Source of the DNA: Moritella sp. PE36
GTDB taxonomy: Bacteria > Pseudomonadota > Gammaproteobacteria > Enterobacterales > Moritellaceae
NCBI RefSeq assembly: GCF_000170855.1
Contig: NZ_ABCQ01000005.1
Coordinates: forward strand, 1 to 64,000
Direction of reading: 5' to 3'
DNA: 64,000 bases
In this document: positions 1 to 10,475 of the stretch, in pieces
Layout of the letters: every line of letters starts with the position of its first letter
Numbering within the stretch: the first letter of the stretch is position 1
The notes under the pieces: generated by a model
What the model was told of the DNA's origin: nothing
Databases searched by the model: none
Seen by the model: only the letters and a program-made list of their open reading frames with translations
Program-made: the position numbers and the translations under genes

Positions 1-242
1 GAGAGACTATTTCCGGTGGTGTTGCTATCAATGATACAATTATGCATGTAGCAGCGGAAGATGCTCCATTTGGTGGTGTTGGACCTGCAGGTATGGGGCA
101 TTATCATGGTGTTGAAGGTTTCCGTACTTTTTCAAAATCAAAAACCATATTGAAACAAGGCAAATTCCATTCTACGCGCTTTGTTCACGCGCCTTATGGG
201 AGTTTGATACAAAAAATAATTTTGAAATTTTTCTTGAGATAA
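1..242 (+). CDS. Aldehyde dehydrogenase, C-terminal end (partial)
   Basis: Only the last 79 codons are inside the window; the reading frame is open from position 3. The peptide has the end of an aldehyde dehydrogenase fold: an N-D-T-I segment, then A-P-F-G-G-V-G-P-A-G-M-G with the H-G-V-E-G-F and F-S-K-S-K-T motifs typical of the C-terminus of this superfamily. The H-Y-H-G-V-E-G-F-R-T-F-S spacing resembles coniferyl-type aldehyde dehydrogenases, which oxidise aldehydes with NAD(P). The gene ends one base before the ATG of a TetR regulator, so the two are probably co-transcribed. Substrate cannot be told from this fragment. Confidence 0.8.
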   Translation, partial: ETISGGVAINDTIMHVAAEDAPFGGVGPAGMGHYHGVEGFRTFSKSKTILKQGKFHSTRFVHAPYGSLIQKIILKFFLR

Positions 243-243
243 T

Positions 244-834
244 ATGACTAAATCAAAAAGAACACTGATCTTGGATGCCGCATTAGCGTTATTCACGATC
301 AATGGTTTTCACGGCACCACGACAGCTGCGATTGCACGTGAAGCTAAAGTTGCCACGGGTACCTTGTTTCATCACTTTGCGACCAAAGAAGCGTTAATTG
401 AAGCCTTGTACCTTGAGGTGAAAAAAGAATTTGCGCAGGCGCTGTTACAGAAAAATGATCCAGATTCGGTGTTCCCATTAACCGATATTTGGGTTAACGG
501 GGTCACTTGGTTAGTCTGTCAGCCTCAAAAAATGGCGTTTATTCTACTATGTAGCCATTCACTTTATTTTGATAAAAAGATCCAACTGGCGATATGGCAA
601 GAGGTATTAGGCTTTTTTACCCAGTTGCTTAATGCCGGTATTAAAAATGGCACTATTAAGGACCTACCTATCCAGTACCTACTCACCACATGTGAGAGTA
701 TCTTATTATCCACTGCGAGTTATGTGTATGCATTACCTGCGGCAGATCAAAAGGCTGCGATTAATTCGTCAATTAGTGTAATTGTTGATGCTATTTCAGT
801 ACCAGGTGCTGATATTCACTTACTCTCGCGGTAA
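244..834 (+). CDS. TetR/AcrR family transcriptional regulator
   Basis: A 196-residue protein with a classic TetR N-terminal helix-turn-helix at about residues 6-50 (ILDAALALF, then G-F-H-G-T-T-T-A-A-I-A, then T-G-T-L-F-H-H-F-A-T-K-E-A-L). The rest is a helical ligand-binding and dimerisation domain that I cannot assign to a ligand. It follows the aldehyde dehydrogenase by one base, suggesting it controls that operon in response to a small molecule. Length is normal for the family (about 190-210). Confidence 0.88.
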   Translation: MTKSKRTLILDAALALFTINGFHGTTTAAIAREAKVATGTLFHHFATKEALIEALYLEVKKEFAQALLQKNDPDSVFPLTDIWVNGVTWLVCQPQKMAFILLCSHSLYFDKKIQLAIWQEVLGFFTQLLNAGIKNGTIKDLPIQYLLTTCESILLSTASYVYALPAADQKAAINSSISVIVDAISVPGADIHLLSR

Positions 835-1926
<1,092 letters not shown>

Positions 1927-1953
1927 TTGCATACATATAAATAGTTAAACGAG

Positions 1954-1979
1954 AACCGGGCAATTGCTCGGTTTTTTAT
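1954..1979 (+). terminator. Rho-independent terminator of hemB
   Basis: An 8-bp stem with one G-U pair (1954-1961 with 1966-1973), AATT loop, then a T-run. It abuts the 3' end of the opposing DUF2798 gene. Confidence 0.8.
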
Positions 1980-2215
1980 TATTTGGATTTAAAAATAAAG
2001 CGATCGAGAATTTTATTATAAAATGTTGAGAAAGCGAGGCCAATAATAAAAGAAAACGGCAGTGCTGTAATGGTGCTCTGTAACCAAAGTGCTAGAAACC
2101 CTTCTGTTAACCCTTGTTGTTGCAATATTATAACCGCAGACATAGACGTGCTCATGGTGATTGCCATGCATGATCCCATGACCAGTCCTTTAAGTTTTAA
2201 TGATAGTTGTGGCAT
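1979..2215 (-). CDS. DUF2798-type small inner-membrane protein
   Basis: A 78-residue protein with two hydrophobic helices. The pattern is that of DUF2798: K-L-K-G-L-V-M-G-S-C-M-A-I-T-M-S-T-S at the first helix, a Q-Q-G-L-T-E-G-F-L-A-L-W-L link, and a second helix with A-L-P-F-S-F. The ATG at 2215 is preferred over one at 2239 because AGGAAG sits at a proper distance upstream. It is divergent from the LysR gene, which may control it. Biochemical function of the family is unknown. Confidence 0.65.
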   Translation of the reverse strand: MPQLSLKLKGLVMGSCMAITMSTSMSAVIILQQQGLTEGFLALWLQSTITALPFSFIIGLAFSTFYNKILDRFIFKSK

Positions 2216-2320
2216 AAAAATAACTTCCTGAATTAACAAAACTGAGCGTTAGCATAAGGTTAATTATATTATTTCATTTATATTAGTAAACTGGCTTTTT
2301 TGAATTAGTAGCATTCATAA

Positions 2321-3226
2321 ATGAAATCAATAGATTTAAACTCTCTGGCTTGGTTTTGTAAGATTGTCGAGCAGGGCTCGATCCAAGCCGCAGCGCAATT
2401 ATTGTTGGTGCCAGCACCGACGTTGTCACGGCATTTGAAGCAGTTAGAGCAGCGTTTAGGGGTTAAGTTACTGAATCGTTCGGCTCATGTTATGGAGTTA
2501 ACACAAGAAGGTCAGCGTTATTATCAGGGCTTACATGCCAGTATCAATGCGATTGACGAAGCGTTATTACAACTTGAGAATGATAATGTTAGTTTGACTG
2601 GCATGATCCGTTTGTCAGCGCCAAATTCGGTAATTAATAGTTATTTAAATCTTTGGTTAATTGAATTTATGCAAACCTATCCCGGGGTTAAATGCGAGCT
2701 GAACACAGCCTTAGATGATAATCAGGCAATCTTGGAGGGCGTTGATTTAGCACTGACAGTATACCCTTCTAAACAAGCTGATTGGGTGCAAAAAAGGTTA
2801 TTTTCGCGCACCTTTTGTGTTGTGGCCAGTCCGGAATATTTAATCCTGGCTCGGGCGCTTGATAATCCGACCATGCTTAGCGAACATCATTTATTAGGCA
2901 GTAATTCTGACCATCAATGGGTCTTTATTAACGGCGACGATAGCACTGTGGTCAGTCCTAGTTTTCGTTATATTAATAATGATGTGCATAATATATTAGC
3001 AGCTTGTTTACAGGGGCTCGGGATCTGTTGTGTGCCGGAATTTTTTATTCGTCAGCATATTGGCAAAGGCAGGTTAGTTCAATTACTAACGGATTATCAA
3101 TTACCGGAAAGGGGCTTGTATATGACTTATCCGGATCGGGTGTTACTCCCTTTACGGGTGCGGCGCTTAATTGATTTTTTGACCGAGAAGTTTACTGTGA
3201 TGTTAGAAGATAAGCGCGTTGGTTAA
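2321..3226 (+). CDS. LysR family transcriptional regulator
   Basis: A 301-residue LysR protein. The winged helix-turn-helix occupies about residues 5-65 (N-S-L-A-W-F, then G-S-I-Q-A-A-A-Q-L-L, then A-P-T-L-S-R-H-L-K-Q-L-E-Q-R-L-G). A periplasmic-binding-like effector domain follows from about residue 90. It is transcribed away from the DUF2798 gene and converges on gppA 16 bp downstream. The target genes and effector are unknown; the divergent small membrane gene is the obvious candidate target. Confidence 0.88.
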   Translation: MKSIDLNSLAWFCKIVEQGSIQAAAQLLLVPAPTLSRHLKQLEQRLGVKLLNRSAHVMELTQEGQRYYQGLHASINAIDEALLQLENDNVSLTGMIRLSAPNSVINSYLNLWLIEFMQTYPGVKCELNTALDDNQAILEGVDLALTVYPSKQADWVQKRLFSRTFCVVASPEYLILARALDNPTMLSEHHLLGSNSDHQWVFINGDDSTVVSPSFRYINNDVHNILAACLQGLGICCVPEFFIRQHIGKGRLVQLLTDYQLPERGLYMTYPDRVLLPLRVRRLIDFLTEKFTVMLEDKRVG

Positions 3227-3233
3227 CGCGTTT
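3215..3233. terminator. Short hairpin between convergent lysR and gppA
   Basis: A 6-bp GC-rich inverted repeat with a GGTT loop overlaps the end of the LysR gene and is followed by TTT. It could act as a terminator for the LysR gene; the evidence is only the stem. Confidence 0.35.
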
Positions 3234-3242
3234 ATCAAAGCT

Positions 3243-4775
3243 TTACTTTGAGAGTTCAACAATCTGTAATGATAACTGATGTTGCGCTTGTAATTGCTGC
3301 TCAATTTTTAATGCCGCTGCACGTAATGGATGCTGGGCTAACCACTGTGCGGGTAAAGTGATGATTAAGGTATTTTCTTCTGCGAGAGTGAGTGAGAAAT
3401 TTGGGATCGTACCATCAGTGCGTCGCAAGGCTAATGTGCATGATACTCTTAAAATACGACAAAGCAGTAACGCACTTGCGTAGCTGATTGCTGATTGTTG
3501 CGCTAACAAAGATAAATTTAATTCATCACGCTGATTAATCAATAACGCCGACAGCAGTTGTTTCTGCGCTTTGGTAAAACCAAGCATCACAGTGTTATCG
3601 ATAATATAAGCGGCATGTTGTGGCGCTTTTTTATAATCAATTGATAAACCGATTTCGTGTAAGCCGCTGACGTAAGCCAGTAAAGGACCGGCTTGAGTAT
3701 CGTCTGCTGCAAGGGTAGATTTTAACTGATCGAAGGCTTTTAGCGCGGTGTGTTTAACACGCTCAGCTTGTTCTTGATCTAACTGATGTTTTACCATCAA
3801 TCCATAGACCGTTTGTTGGCGAACATTGTGACTGGCACGGAGTCCGGTCATTTCGTAAATCACGCCTTCTCTTAACGCGCCCCCGGCTAAAAACATATTG
3901 TTAATTTCGAGGCTTTCAAATAACGCGGTAAGAATAGCTAAACCACTGGTAAATACTGGCTTTCTATCGGTTGCTAAGCCTTTAATATTCAGGTTATCAA
4001 TATGAGCACAAGCAATAGCTTGCTGCTGAATACGGTGTAGTTTAGCCAGTGTTATGTGTTCGTTTTCACCTTGTGCAACCATAATTTCTTGCAGGGCTTG
4101 GATCGTACCGGAAGCGCCGATACAAGTATCCCAGCCCAAGGTTAAATACTTTTCTAGCAGAGGGTTCAACACCGCTTTTGCCGCATCAATAGCCAGCGTA
4201 AAGTTATGTTGATTGAGCTTACCATCTGTAAAATAGTGCTTTAACCAAGTGACACAACCCATTTTAAAGCTATAAAGTAATTTAGCTTGGGCTTGTTCAC
4301 CAATAATGAGTTCAGTGCTAGCGCCGCCAATATCCACAACTAAACGATTACCTTGACCACTGCTGGTATAGGCAACGCCTTTGTAGATAAGTGCAGCTTC
4401 TTGTTCCCCGGAAATAATATTTACCGGATGAGCCAATATTTGTTCTGCTGTTGTCAGAAACTCCGCTACGTTATTCGCTAAGCGTAATGTCGCCGTGCCA
4501 ACAATACGAATATTCGCAGTCGGAATATCCTGTAATTGTTCTGCAAACAAACTTAAGCAATCCCAACCACGTTGTAACGCGGCTTGGTCAAGATGATTGT
4601 TGGCATCAAGGCCGGCAGCAAGTCTCACTTTGCGTTTAACTTTAGCTACAGTTTGTAGACTATTGTTAATTTCACGAACAACCAGCATATGAAAGCTGTT
4701 TGAACCAAGGTCAATGACAGCATATAAATTTGACGAACGTTTTTTACTCACACTAATCACTTTATCTATAAACAA
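3243..4775 (-). CDS. gppA: Guanosine pentaphosphate phosphohydrolase / exopolyphosphatase
   Basis: A member of the Ppx/GppA family, which hydrolyses pppGpp to ppGpp and can trim polyphosphate. The ASKHA ATPase-fold signatures are clear: A-V-I-D-L-G-S-N-S-F-H-M-L-V-V-R-E near residue 20 and V-V-D-I-G-G-A-S-T-E-L near residue 145. The C-terminal half has the HD-like region (L-H-E-I-G-L-S-I-D, Q-H-A-A-Y-I-I). GppA rather than Ppx is favoured by close match to the E. coli GppA N-terminus and by the E. coli rhlB-gppA order. It starts 9 bp after rhlB, so the pair forms one operon. It is 510 residues, slightly longer than E. coli GppA because of an N-terminal extension of about 12 residues. Confidence 0.9.
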   Translation of the reverse strand: MFIDKVISVSKKRSSNLYAVIDLGSNSFHMLVVREINNSLQTVAKVKRKVRLAAGLDANNHLDQAALQRGWDCLSLFAEQLQDIPTANIRIVGTATLRLANNVAEFLTTAEQILAHPVNIISGEQEAALIYKGVAYTSSGQGNRLVVDIGGASTELIIGEQAQAKLLYSFKMGCVTWLKHYFTDGKLNQHNFTLAIDAAKAVLNPLLEKYLTLGWDTCIGASGTIQALQEIMVAQGENEHITLAKLHRIQQQAIACAHIDNLNIKGLATDRKPVFTSGLAILTALFESLEINNMFLAGGALREGVIYEMTGLRASHNVRQQTVYGLMVKHQLDQEQAERVKHTALKAFDQLKSTLAADDTQAGPLLAYVSGLHEIGLSIDYKKAPQHAAYIIDNTVMLGFTKAQKQLLSALLINQRDELNLSLLAQQSAISYASALLLCRILRVSCTLALRRTDGTIPNFSLTLAEENTLIITLPAQWLAQHPLRAAALKIEQQLQAQHQLSLQIVELSK

Positions 4776-4784
4776 ACTATTTAA

Positions 4785-6083
4785 TTAATGGGTTTTGTTA
4801 TGCGTATTATGCTGACGTTGGCCAGTACGACGCGTTCTGTTATTGCGATCACTCATTGATCTTGAATTACCTGGACGCGCACGTTTCGTGTGAATTGGTC
4901 GTGGTAAGTCAGTGAGCAATGCTGATTTATCGTAATGGCAAACCGGGATCGTACCTTCAATGAATTCTTCAATCGCGGGTAAATTATAAATGTATTTTTC
5001 ACAAGCGAAGCTAATTGAATGACCTTCTGCACCAGCACGACCGGTACGGCCAATACGGTGTACGTAATCACCACAATTATCTGGTAAATCATAGTTAAAT
5101 ACATGACTTACTGCAGGAATATGTAGACCACGTGCTGCCACATCTGTTGCGACTAAGATGTCTAATTTACCTTGGGTAAACTGCTCGAGAATGCTGTTAC
5201 GTTTCTTCTGCGGGATATCGCCAGTTAACAAGCCAACGCGATGTTTATCTGCCGCGAGGTGTCCCCAAATTTCTTCACATTTGTGTTTAGTGTTAGCGAA
5301 TACAATAGCGCGTTCTGGCCATTCTTCTTCGATTAACGTTTGTAACAGAGCCATTTTGTCATCATTTGACGGGTGGAATAGCTCTTGAGTAATGCTGCTG
5401 CCAGTCACTTTTTCTGCTGGAACCGTCACTTCTTCTGGTTCATTCATGTGCTGATAAGCCAGTTCGCGAATATCCCAAGTAAAGGTAGCTGAAAACAGTA
5501 AGTTTAGGCGCTGTTTTGGCTCCGGCATTTTACGCATTAAATAGCGTATATCTTTAATGAAACCTTGGTCTAACATGCGATCGGCTTCATCAAGTACTAA
5601 TGCTTCAACACCAGACAAATCCATTGCTTTTTGTTTTTCAAAATCAATAATTCGGCCAACGGTACCAATAATAATATCAACACCTTTTGCAAGGTTATCA
5701 CGTTGAATATCGTAGCTTTCACCACCATAAACCAGCCCCATTTTAAGGCCTGTCGCTTTGGCGATTGGTAATGCATCTTTATGAATTTGAATTGCAAGTT
5801 CGCGAGTTGGCGCTAAGATAATGGCGCGAGGCTTATTTTTTGGACGATCTTCAGCGACTGGTTTTTTCAATAAATGATGGAAAATAGCGGCTAAAAATGC
5901 AATCGTTTTGCCTGTCCCTGTCTGTGCTTGACCGGCGACATCTTTACCTTTGATGGCAAATGGCAAGCTAAGCGCTTGAATTGGTGTACAATATTCGAAG
6001 CCTGACGCTTCTAACCCAGACAGTACGTCGGCATTAAGGCCAAACTGGGAGAACTTATGTTCTGTAAGATGTTTTTTGCTCAT
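4785..6083 (-). CDS. rhlB: ATP-dependent DEAD-box RNA helicase RhlB
   Basis: All DEAD-box motifs are present: Q-motif region near residue 30, A-Q-T-G-T-G-K-T (Walker A), P-T-R-E-L-A, D-E-A-D, S-A-T, A-R-G-L-H-I and [10 protein letters not shown]. The C-terminal tail after about residue 395 is basic (many Arg/Asn/His), as in RhlB, where it helps bind RNA. In E. coli RhlB works in the RNase E degradosome. It is divergent from trxA, and gppA follows at 9 bp, exactly the E. coli arrangement. Length of 432 is near the 421 of E. coli. Confidence 0.95.
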   Translation of the reverse strand: MSKKHLTEHKFSQFGLNADVLSGLEASGFEYCTPIQALSLPFAIKGKDVAGQAQTGTGKTIAFLAAIFHHLLKKPVAEDRPKNKPRAIILAPTRELAIQIHKDALPIAKATGLKMGLVYGGESYDIQRDNLAKGVDIIIGTVGRIIDFEKQKAMDLSGVEALVLDEADRMLDQGFIKDIRYLMRKMPEPKQRLNLLFSATFTWDIRELAYQHMNEPEEVTVPAEKVTGSSITQELFHPSNDDKMALLQTLIEEEWPERAIVFANTKHKCEEIWGHLAADKHRVGLLTGDIPQKKRNSILEQFTQGKLDILVATDVAARGLHIPAVSHVFNYDLPDNCGDYVHRIGRTGRAGAEGHSISFACEKYIYNLPAIEEFIEGTIPVCHYDKSALLTDLPRPIHTKRARPGNSRSMSDRNNRTRRTGQRQHNTHNKTH

Positions 6084-6201
6084 TTAATTAGCATATCAGG
6101 TTAAGCTTGCATTAAGAACTTAAATCTATTGAAATAGGGCAATGAGTCCCACATATATATAGTAACTATATAGTAACGAAATTATTTTATTGGAGTAAAA
6201 A

Positions 6202-6528
6202 ATGAGCGACAAAATTATTCAGCTAACGGATGCTGCTTTTGATACGGATGTTATAAATTCAGAATTACCTGTACTAGTTGATTTCTGGGCTGAATGGTGT
6301 GGACCTTGCAAAATGATCGCACCAATCTTAAGTGAAGTTGCGGAAGAGTACGCAGGTAAAGTAATTATCGGTAAACTAAATATCGATCAAAATTCAGGTA
6401 CGCCACCTAAGTTTGGTATTCGCGGTATCCCGACTTTATTGTTATTTAAAAATGGTGCTGTAGCAGCAACTAAAGTTGGCGCATTATCAAAAGCGCAATT
6501 ACAAAGTTTTCTAGACGAAAACCTGTAA
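6202..6528 (+). CDS. trxA: Thioredoxin 1
   Basis: A 108-residue thioredoxin with the redox site W-C-G-P-C-K at residues 32-37 and the cis-proline loop R-G-I-P-T-L. It reduces protein disulfides in the cytoplasm using electrons from thioredoxin reductase. GGAG sits 8 bp before the ATG. It is divergent from rhlB and followed by its own terminator and rho. Confidence 0.97.
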   Translation: MSDKIIQLTDAAFDTDVINSELPVLVDFWAEWCGPCKMIAPILSEVAEEYAGKVIIGKLNIDQNSGTPPKFGIRGIPTLLLFKNGAVAATKVGALSKAQLQSFLDENL

Positions 6529-6536
6529 CATGTAAA

Positions 6537-6573
6537 ATACTGACGAGATTTTGTTTTTTAATCTCGTCAGTAT
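6537..6573 (+). terminator. Strong hairpin after trxA
   Basis: A 14-bp perfect stem (6537-6550 with 6560-6573) has a T-rich loop. The stem is very stable although the 3' flank is not a clean T-run. It separates trxA from the rho leader. Confidence 0.7.
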
Positions 6574-6655
6574 GCTACTATTCAGTGGACGAATAAAATT
6601 ATTAATGCTAATTTCACTGTTCGTTTATTGTTCTATGTGTCGAATCAGACATCAT

Positions 6656-6743
6656 AATCAATGATCCAATCATTGATTCAATAACTCAAAAATATCGATT
6701 CATTACTTAGTTAATGTTTCACACACTCGATCATTGATTCAAT
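6656..6743 (+). promoter_or_regulatory. rho leader with repeated ATCATTGATTCAAT element and hairpin
   Basis: The 230-base leader of rho holds a 10-bp perfect hairpin (6656-6665 with 6669-6678). The 14-base unit at 6669-6682 recurs exactly at 6730-6743. In E. coli rho is autoregulated by premature termination in its leader. These repeats could be part of such control, but that role is inference. Confidence 0.4.
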
Positions 6744-6802
6744 TACTTTATCCTTGGTTGACTCCCGTTACGCAAAGGTTGCATAAGCTCGAACTCATCA
6801 TT

Positions 6803-8065
6803 ATGAATTTAACCGAATTAAAAAACACACCAGTTTCTGAACTTGTAAAACTGGGCGAATCTATGGGTCTAGAAAATCTGGCTCGCTTAAGAAAACAAGA
6901 TATCATCTTCTCGATCCTAAAAGCTCACGCGAAAAGCGGCGAGGACATTTTTGGTGATGGTGTTTTAGAGATCTTGCAGGATGGCTTTGGGTTCTTGCGT
7001 TCAGCAGACAGCTCATATCTCGCCGGACCTGATGATATTTATGTATCACCAAGTCAGATACGTCGCTTTAACTTGCGAACGGGTGATACCGTTGGCGGTA
7101 AAATTAGACCGCCAAAAGATGGCGAACGCTATTTTGCGCTGTTAAAGATTGACCAAGTTAACTATGACCGTCCAGAAAACTCTCGTAATAAAATCCTCTT
7201 TGAAAACCTAACGCCAATCCACCCGATTGAACGTCTTCGTTTAGAACGTGGTAATGGCAGTACCGAAGATATAACCGCACGTATTCTAGATTTAAGTGCG
7301 CCGATCGGTAAAGGTCAACGTGGTTTAATTGTGGCACCGCCGAAAGCCGGTAAAACCATGTTATTACAAAACATTGCCTCTTCAATTGCGTTAAATCACC
7401 CCGATGCGATATTGATGGTTCTACTTATCGATGAACGTCCGGAAGAAGTAACAGAGATGCGCCGTCTGGTGCGTGGTGAAGTTATTGCTTCTACTTTTGA
7501 TGAGCCCGCGAGCCGTCATGTACAAGTAGCAGAAATGATGATTGAAAAAGCCAAGCGTCTTGTAGAACACAAAAAAGACGTGATCATCTTACTGGATTCT
7601 ATCACCCGTCTGGCACGTGCTTACAATACGATAACGCCATCATCCGGTAAGATCTTATCTGGTGGTGTTGATGCCAATGCTTTACACCGTCCAAAACGTT
7701 TCTTTGGTGCTGCACGTAAAGTTGAAGAAGGTGGTTCTTTAACTATTATCGCAACAGCATTGATTGATACTGGTTCGAAAATGGACGAGGTCATTTACGA
7801 AGAATTTAAAGGTACAGGTAACCAAGAGTTACACCTTAATCGTAAAATTGCAGAACGTCGTATTTATCCTGCGATTGATTTCACGCGTTCAGGTACCCGT
7901 CGTGAAGAACTATTAGCAGATAAAAATGAGCTACAAAAAATGTGGATCCTACGTAAGATTATTCATCCAATGGGTGAGATCGATGCGATGGAATTCCTGA
8001 TTGATAAGCTGGCCATGACGAAAACGAATGATCAATTCTTCGAAGCAATGAAGAAGCAAAAATAA
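6803..8065 (+). CDS. rho: Transcription termination factor Rho
   Basis: An RNA-dependent hexameric ATPase that ends transcription. The protein is almost collinear with E. coli Rho: N-terminal M-N-L-T-E-L-K-N, primary RNA-binding domain with D-G-F-G-F-L-R, Walker A A-P-P-K-A-G-K-T, Walker B V-L-L-I-D-E-R-P, and Q- and R-loop region G-G-V-D-A-N-A-L. The start at 6803 gives 420 residues, matching the family; an in-frame start at 6734 would add 23 atypical residues. Confidence 0.97.
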   Translation: MNLTELKNTPVSELVKLGESMGLENLARLRKQDIIFSILKAHAKSGEDIFGDGVLEILQDGFGFLRSADSSYLAGPDDIYVSPSQIRRFNLRTGDTVGGKIRPPKDGERYFALLKIDQVNYDRPENSRNKILFENLTPIHPIERLRLERGNGSTEDITARILDLSAPIGKGQRGLIVAPPKAGKTMLLQNIASSIALNHPDAILMVLLIDERPEEVTEMRRLVRGEVIASTFDEPASRHVQVAEMMIEKAKRLVEHKKDVIILLDSITRLARAYNTITPSSGKILSGGVDANALHRPKRFFGAARKVEEGGSLTIIATALIDTGSKMDEVIYEEFKGTGNQELHLNRKIAERRIYPAIDFTRSGTRREELLADKNELQKMWILRKIIHPMGEIDAMEFLIDKLAMTKTNDQFFEAMKKQK

Positions 8066-8106
8066 TAATCGTTTAAGTTAACTGTCTGTGATTAATATTT
8101 AAAATA

Positions 8107-8153
8107 AACGCCATACATTTTGTTTTTATAACAAGTGTGTGGCGTTTTTTTTT
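8107..8153 (+). terminator. Rho-independent terminator after rho
   Basis: An 11-bp stem with one G-U pair (8107-8117 with 8136-8146) is followed by about nine T residues. It lies just before ubiD, which therefore needs its own promoter or readthrough. Confidence 0.85.
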
Positions 8154-8176
8154 CAAAAAATAGCGTGGAATTGTTT

Positions 8177-9643
8177 ATGAAATATAAAGATCTGAGAGAC
8201 TTTATTGCCTTACTTGAAAGCAAAGGCGAATTAAAACGTATTCATCAAGAAATTGACCCGTATTTAGAAATGACGGAAATTTGCGATCGCACATTAAAAG
8301 CAGGCGGTCCGGCATTATTATTTGAAAATCCGAAAGGTCATACTATGCCGGTATTGGGTAACCTGTTTGGTACACCCGATCGCGTGGCGATGGGTATGGG
8401 TCGTGAAAGCGTCAGTGAACTGCGTGAAGTGGGTGAGTGGTTAGCTTATTTAAAAGAACCTGAGCCACCGAAAGGTTTTAAAGAGTTAATGGAAAAAGTA
8501 CCGATATTTAAACAGGTACTGAATATGCCCACCAAAAGACTGCGTAAAGCACCTTGCCAGGAAATCGTGTTAACAGGCGATGACGTTGATTTAAGTCAGA
8601 TCCCTATTCAGCATTGCTGGCCAGGAGACGTGGCCCCATTAATTACCTGGGGTTTAACGATCACCCAAGGTCCTTATAAAAAACGTCAGAATTTAGGTAT
8701 TTATCGTCAGCAAGTGCTGAGTAAAAACAAATTAATTATGCGTTGGTTATCACATCGTGGTGGTGCGCTGGATTTTAAAGAATTCCAAGAACTAAACCCA
8801 GGTGAAAACTACCCTGTGTCTGTGGCGCTAGGTGCTGATCCCGCAACAATTTTAGGGGCGGTAACGCCGGTACCAGACTCGTTATCTGAATATGCTTTTG
8901 CAGGTTTATTACGGGGTAGTCGTACTGAAGTCGTTAAGTCTATTTCCAATGATTTAGACGTGCCAGCGGGTGCTGAAATTATTTTGGAAGGCTACATCGC
9001 GCCGGGCGAAATGGCAGAAGAGGGCCCTTATGGTGATCATACTGGTTATTATAACGAGACTGACTCTTTTCCTGTCTTTACGGTGACGCACATCACGATG
9101 CGTAAAGATGCCATTTATCATTCGACGTATACAGGCCGTCCTGCGGATGAACCTGCGGTACTGGGTGTGGCGTTAAACGAAGTCTTTGTGCCTATTTTAC
9201 AAAAGCAATATCCTGAAATTGTTGATTTTTATTTACCGCCAGAAGGTTGCTCTTATCGCATGGCGATAGTGACAATTAAGAAACAATATCCAGGCCATGC
9301 GAAACGCGTGATGCTGGGGGTATGGTCATTCTTACGTCAGTTCATGTATACCAAATTTGTGATCGTCTGTGATGATGATATTAATGCGCGCGATTGGAAG
9401 GATGTGATCTGGGCGATCACCACCCGCATGGATCCTGCGCGTGATACCACGCTGATTGAGAATACGCCAATTGATTACCTTGATTTTGCATCACCGGTAT
9501 CGGGTCTGGGCTCAAAAATGGGCATGGATGCAACCAATAAATGGCCGGGTGAGACAGATCGCGAATGGGGAACACCGATTGTGATGGATGAGAAGGTTAA
9601 GCAGCGCGTCGATGATTTATGGGACGAATTAGGGATTTTGTGA
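8177..9643 (+). CDS. ubiD: 4-hydroxy-3-polyprenylbenzoate decarboxylase
   Basis: UbiD decarboxylates the octaprenyl-hydroxybenzoate intermediate of ubiquinone synthesis using prenylated FMN. The protein matches E. coli UbiD from M-K-Y-K-D-L-R-D-F onward, with [12 protein letters not shown], the [10 protein letters not shown] region and the conserved C-terminal D-P-A-R-D-T segment. The ATG at 8177 fits the family N-terminus; an upstream in-frame ATG at 8135 falls inside the rho terminator. The product is 488 residues. fre follows, as in E. coli. Confidence 0.95.
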   Translation: MKYKDLRDFIALLESKGELKRIHQEIDPYLEMTEICDRTLKAGGPALLFENPKGHTMPVLGNLFGTPDRVAMGMGRESVSELREVGEWLAYLKEPEPPKGFKELMEKVPIFKQVLNMPTKRLRKAPCQEIVLTGDDVDLSQIPIQHCWPGDVAPLITWGLTITQGPYKKRQNLGIYRQQVLSKNKLIMRWLSHRGGALDFKEFQELNPGENYPVSVALGADPATILGAVTPVPDSLSEYAFAGLLRGSRTEVVKSISNDLDVPAGAEIILEGYIAPGEMAEEGPYGDHTGYYNETDSFPVFTVTHITMRKDAIYHSTYTGRPADEPAVLGVALNEVFVPILQKQYPEIVDFYLPPEGCSYRMAIVTIKKQYPGHAKRVMLGVWSFLRQFMYTKFVIVCDDDINARDWKDVIWAITTRMDPARDTTLIENTPIDYLDFASPVSGLGSKMGMDATNKWPGETDREWGTPIVMDEKVKQRVDDLWDELGIL

Positions 9644-9704
9644 TATAAATGAGCTAGTTCATAAAAATTCGTGCTTGTCAGAGATTGAGATTGAAAGGGA
9701 ATGT

Positions 9705-10394
9705 ATGTTAAGAATTAAGTGTGAAGTGACATTATTAGAGTCGTATACAGAGACTGTATTTAACGTGAAGTTAAAGCCAGAACAAAAAGTTGAGTTCCAG
9801 GCTGGACAATATCTAATGGTGGTCATGGCCGAAGACGACAAGCGCCCATTTTCTATTGCGTCAAATCCAAGTAATAATGATATTTTAGAATTGCATATTG
9901 GTGCATCAGAACAAAATTCGTATGCAATGCAAGTCGTTGAAAGACTAAAATCAGGCACTATCGAAATTGAACTGCCAGGGGGTAATGCTGGCCTAAGAGA
10001 AGAGTCTGAGCGTCCTTTAGTATTAATTGCTGGCGGCACTGGTTTTTCTTACACAAAATCTATTTTAGAACGAGCTGTAGAAGTTAGCTCTCGTCCAATC
10101 TCATTATATTGGGGTGCACGTGAAGCATCGCATTTATATGCATTCTCGTTGGCACAAGAATTAGCTGCCGCGCACCCACAGGTGACGTTTATTCCTGTTG
10201 TCGAAACAGCGCCAGAACAATGGTCTGGTAAAGTTGGCCAAGTGCATAAAGTGGTGATGGATGATGTTGCAGATTTAGCTGCGTGTGATATCTATATCGC
10301 CGGTCGTTTTGAAATGGCGGGTGCAGCGCGTACTGACTTTGCGCCATTAGGTGTGAAAGACCATTTATATGGCGATGCATTTGAATTCATTTAA
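9705..10394 (+). CDS. fre: NAD(P)H-flavin reductase Fre
   Basis: A soluble flavin reductase of the ferredoxin-reductase superfamily that supplies reduced flavin. The flavin-binding signature R-P-F-S-I-A-S and the nucleotide-binding G-G-T-G-F-S-Y are present, as is the C-terminal Y-G-D-A-F-E-F-I like E. coli Fre. The start is set at ATG 9705 after AAGGGA; an in-frame start 30 bases upstream would extend beyond the family N-terminus. It is 229 residues. A bidirectional terminator separates it from convergent hemY. Confidence 0.93.
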   Translation: MLRIKCEVTLLESYTETVFNVKLKPEQKVEFQAGQYLMVVMAEDDKRPFSIASNPSNNDILELHIGASEQNSYAMQVVERLKSGTIEIELPGGNAGLREESERPLVLIAGGTGFSYTKSILERAVEVSSRPISLYWGAREASHLYAFSLAQELAAAHPQVTFIPVVETAPEQWSGKVGQVHKVVMDDVADLAACDIYIAGRFEMAGAARTDFAPLGVKDHLYGDAFEFI

Positions 10395-10416
10395 TCGATA
10401 GTTAATTTGCTCGTAT

Positions 10417-10450
10417 AAAAAAAGCCGTAACAAATGTTACGGCTTTTTTA
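10417..10450. terminator. Bidirectional terminator between fre and hemY
   Basis: A 14-bp stem (A-run plus GCCGTAAC paired with its complement plus T-run) around an AAAT loop. The A and T flanks serve both converging genes. Confidence 0.9.
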
Positions 10451-10475
10451 TTATCTGCAATTTAGTAATGGTTAA

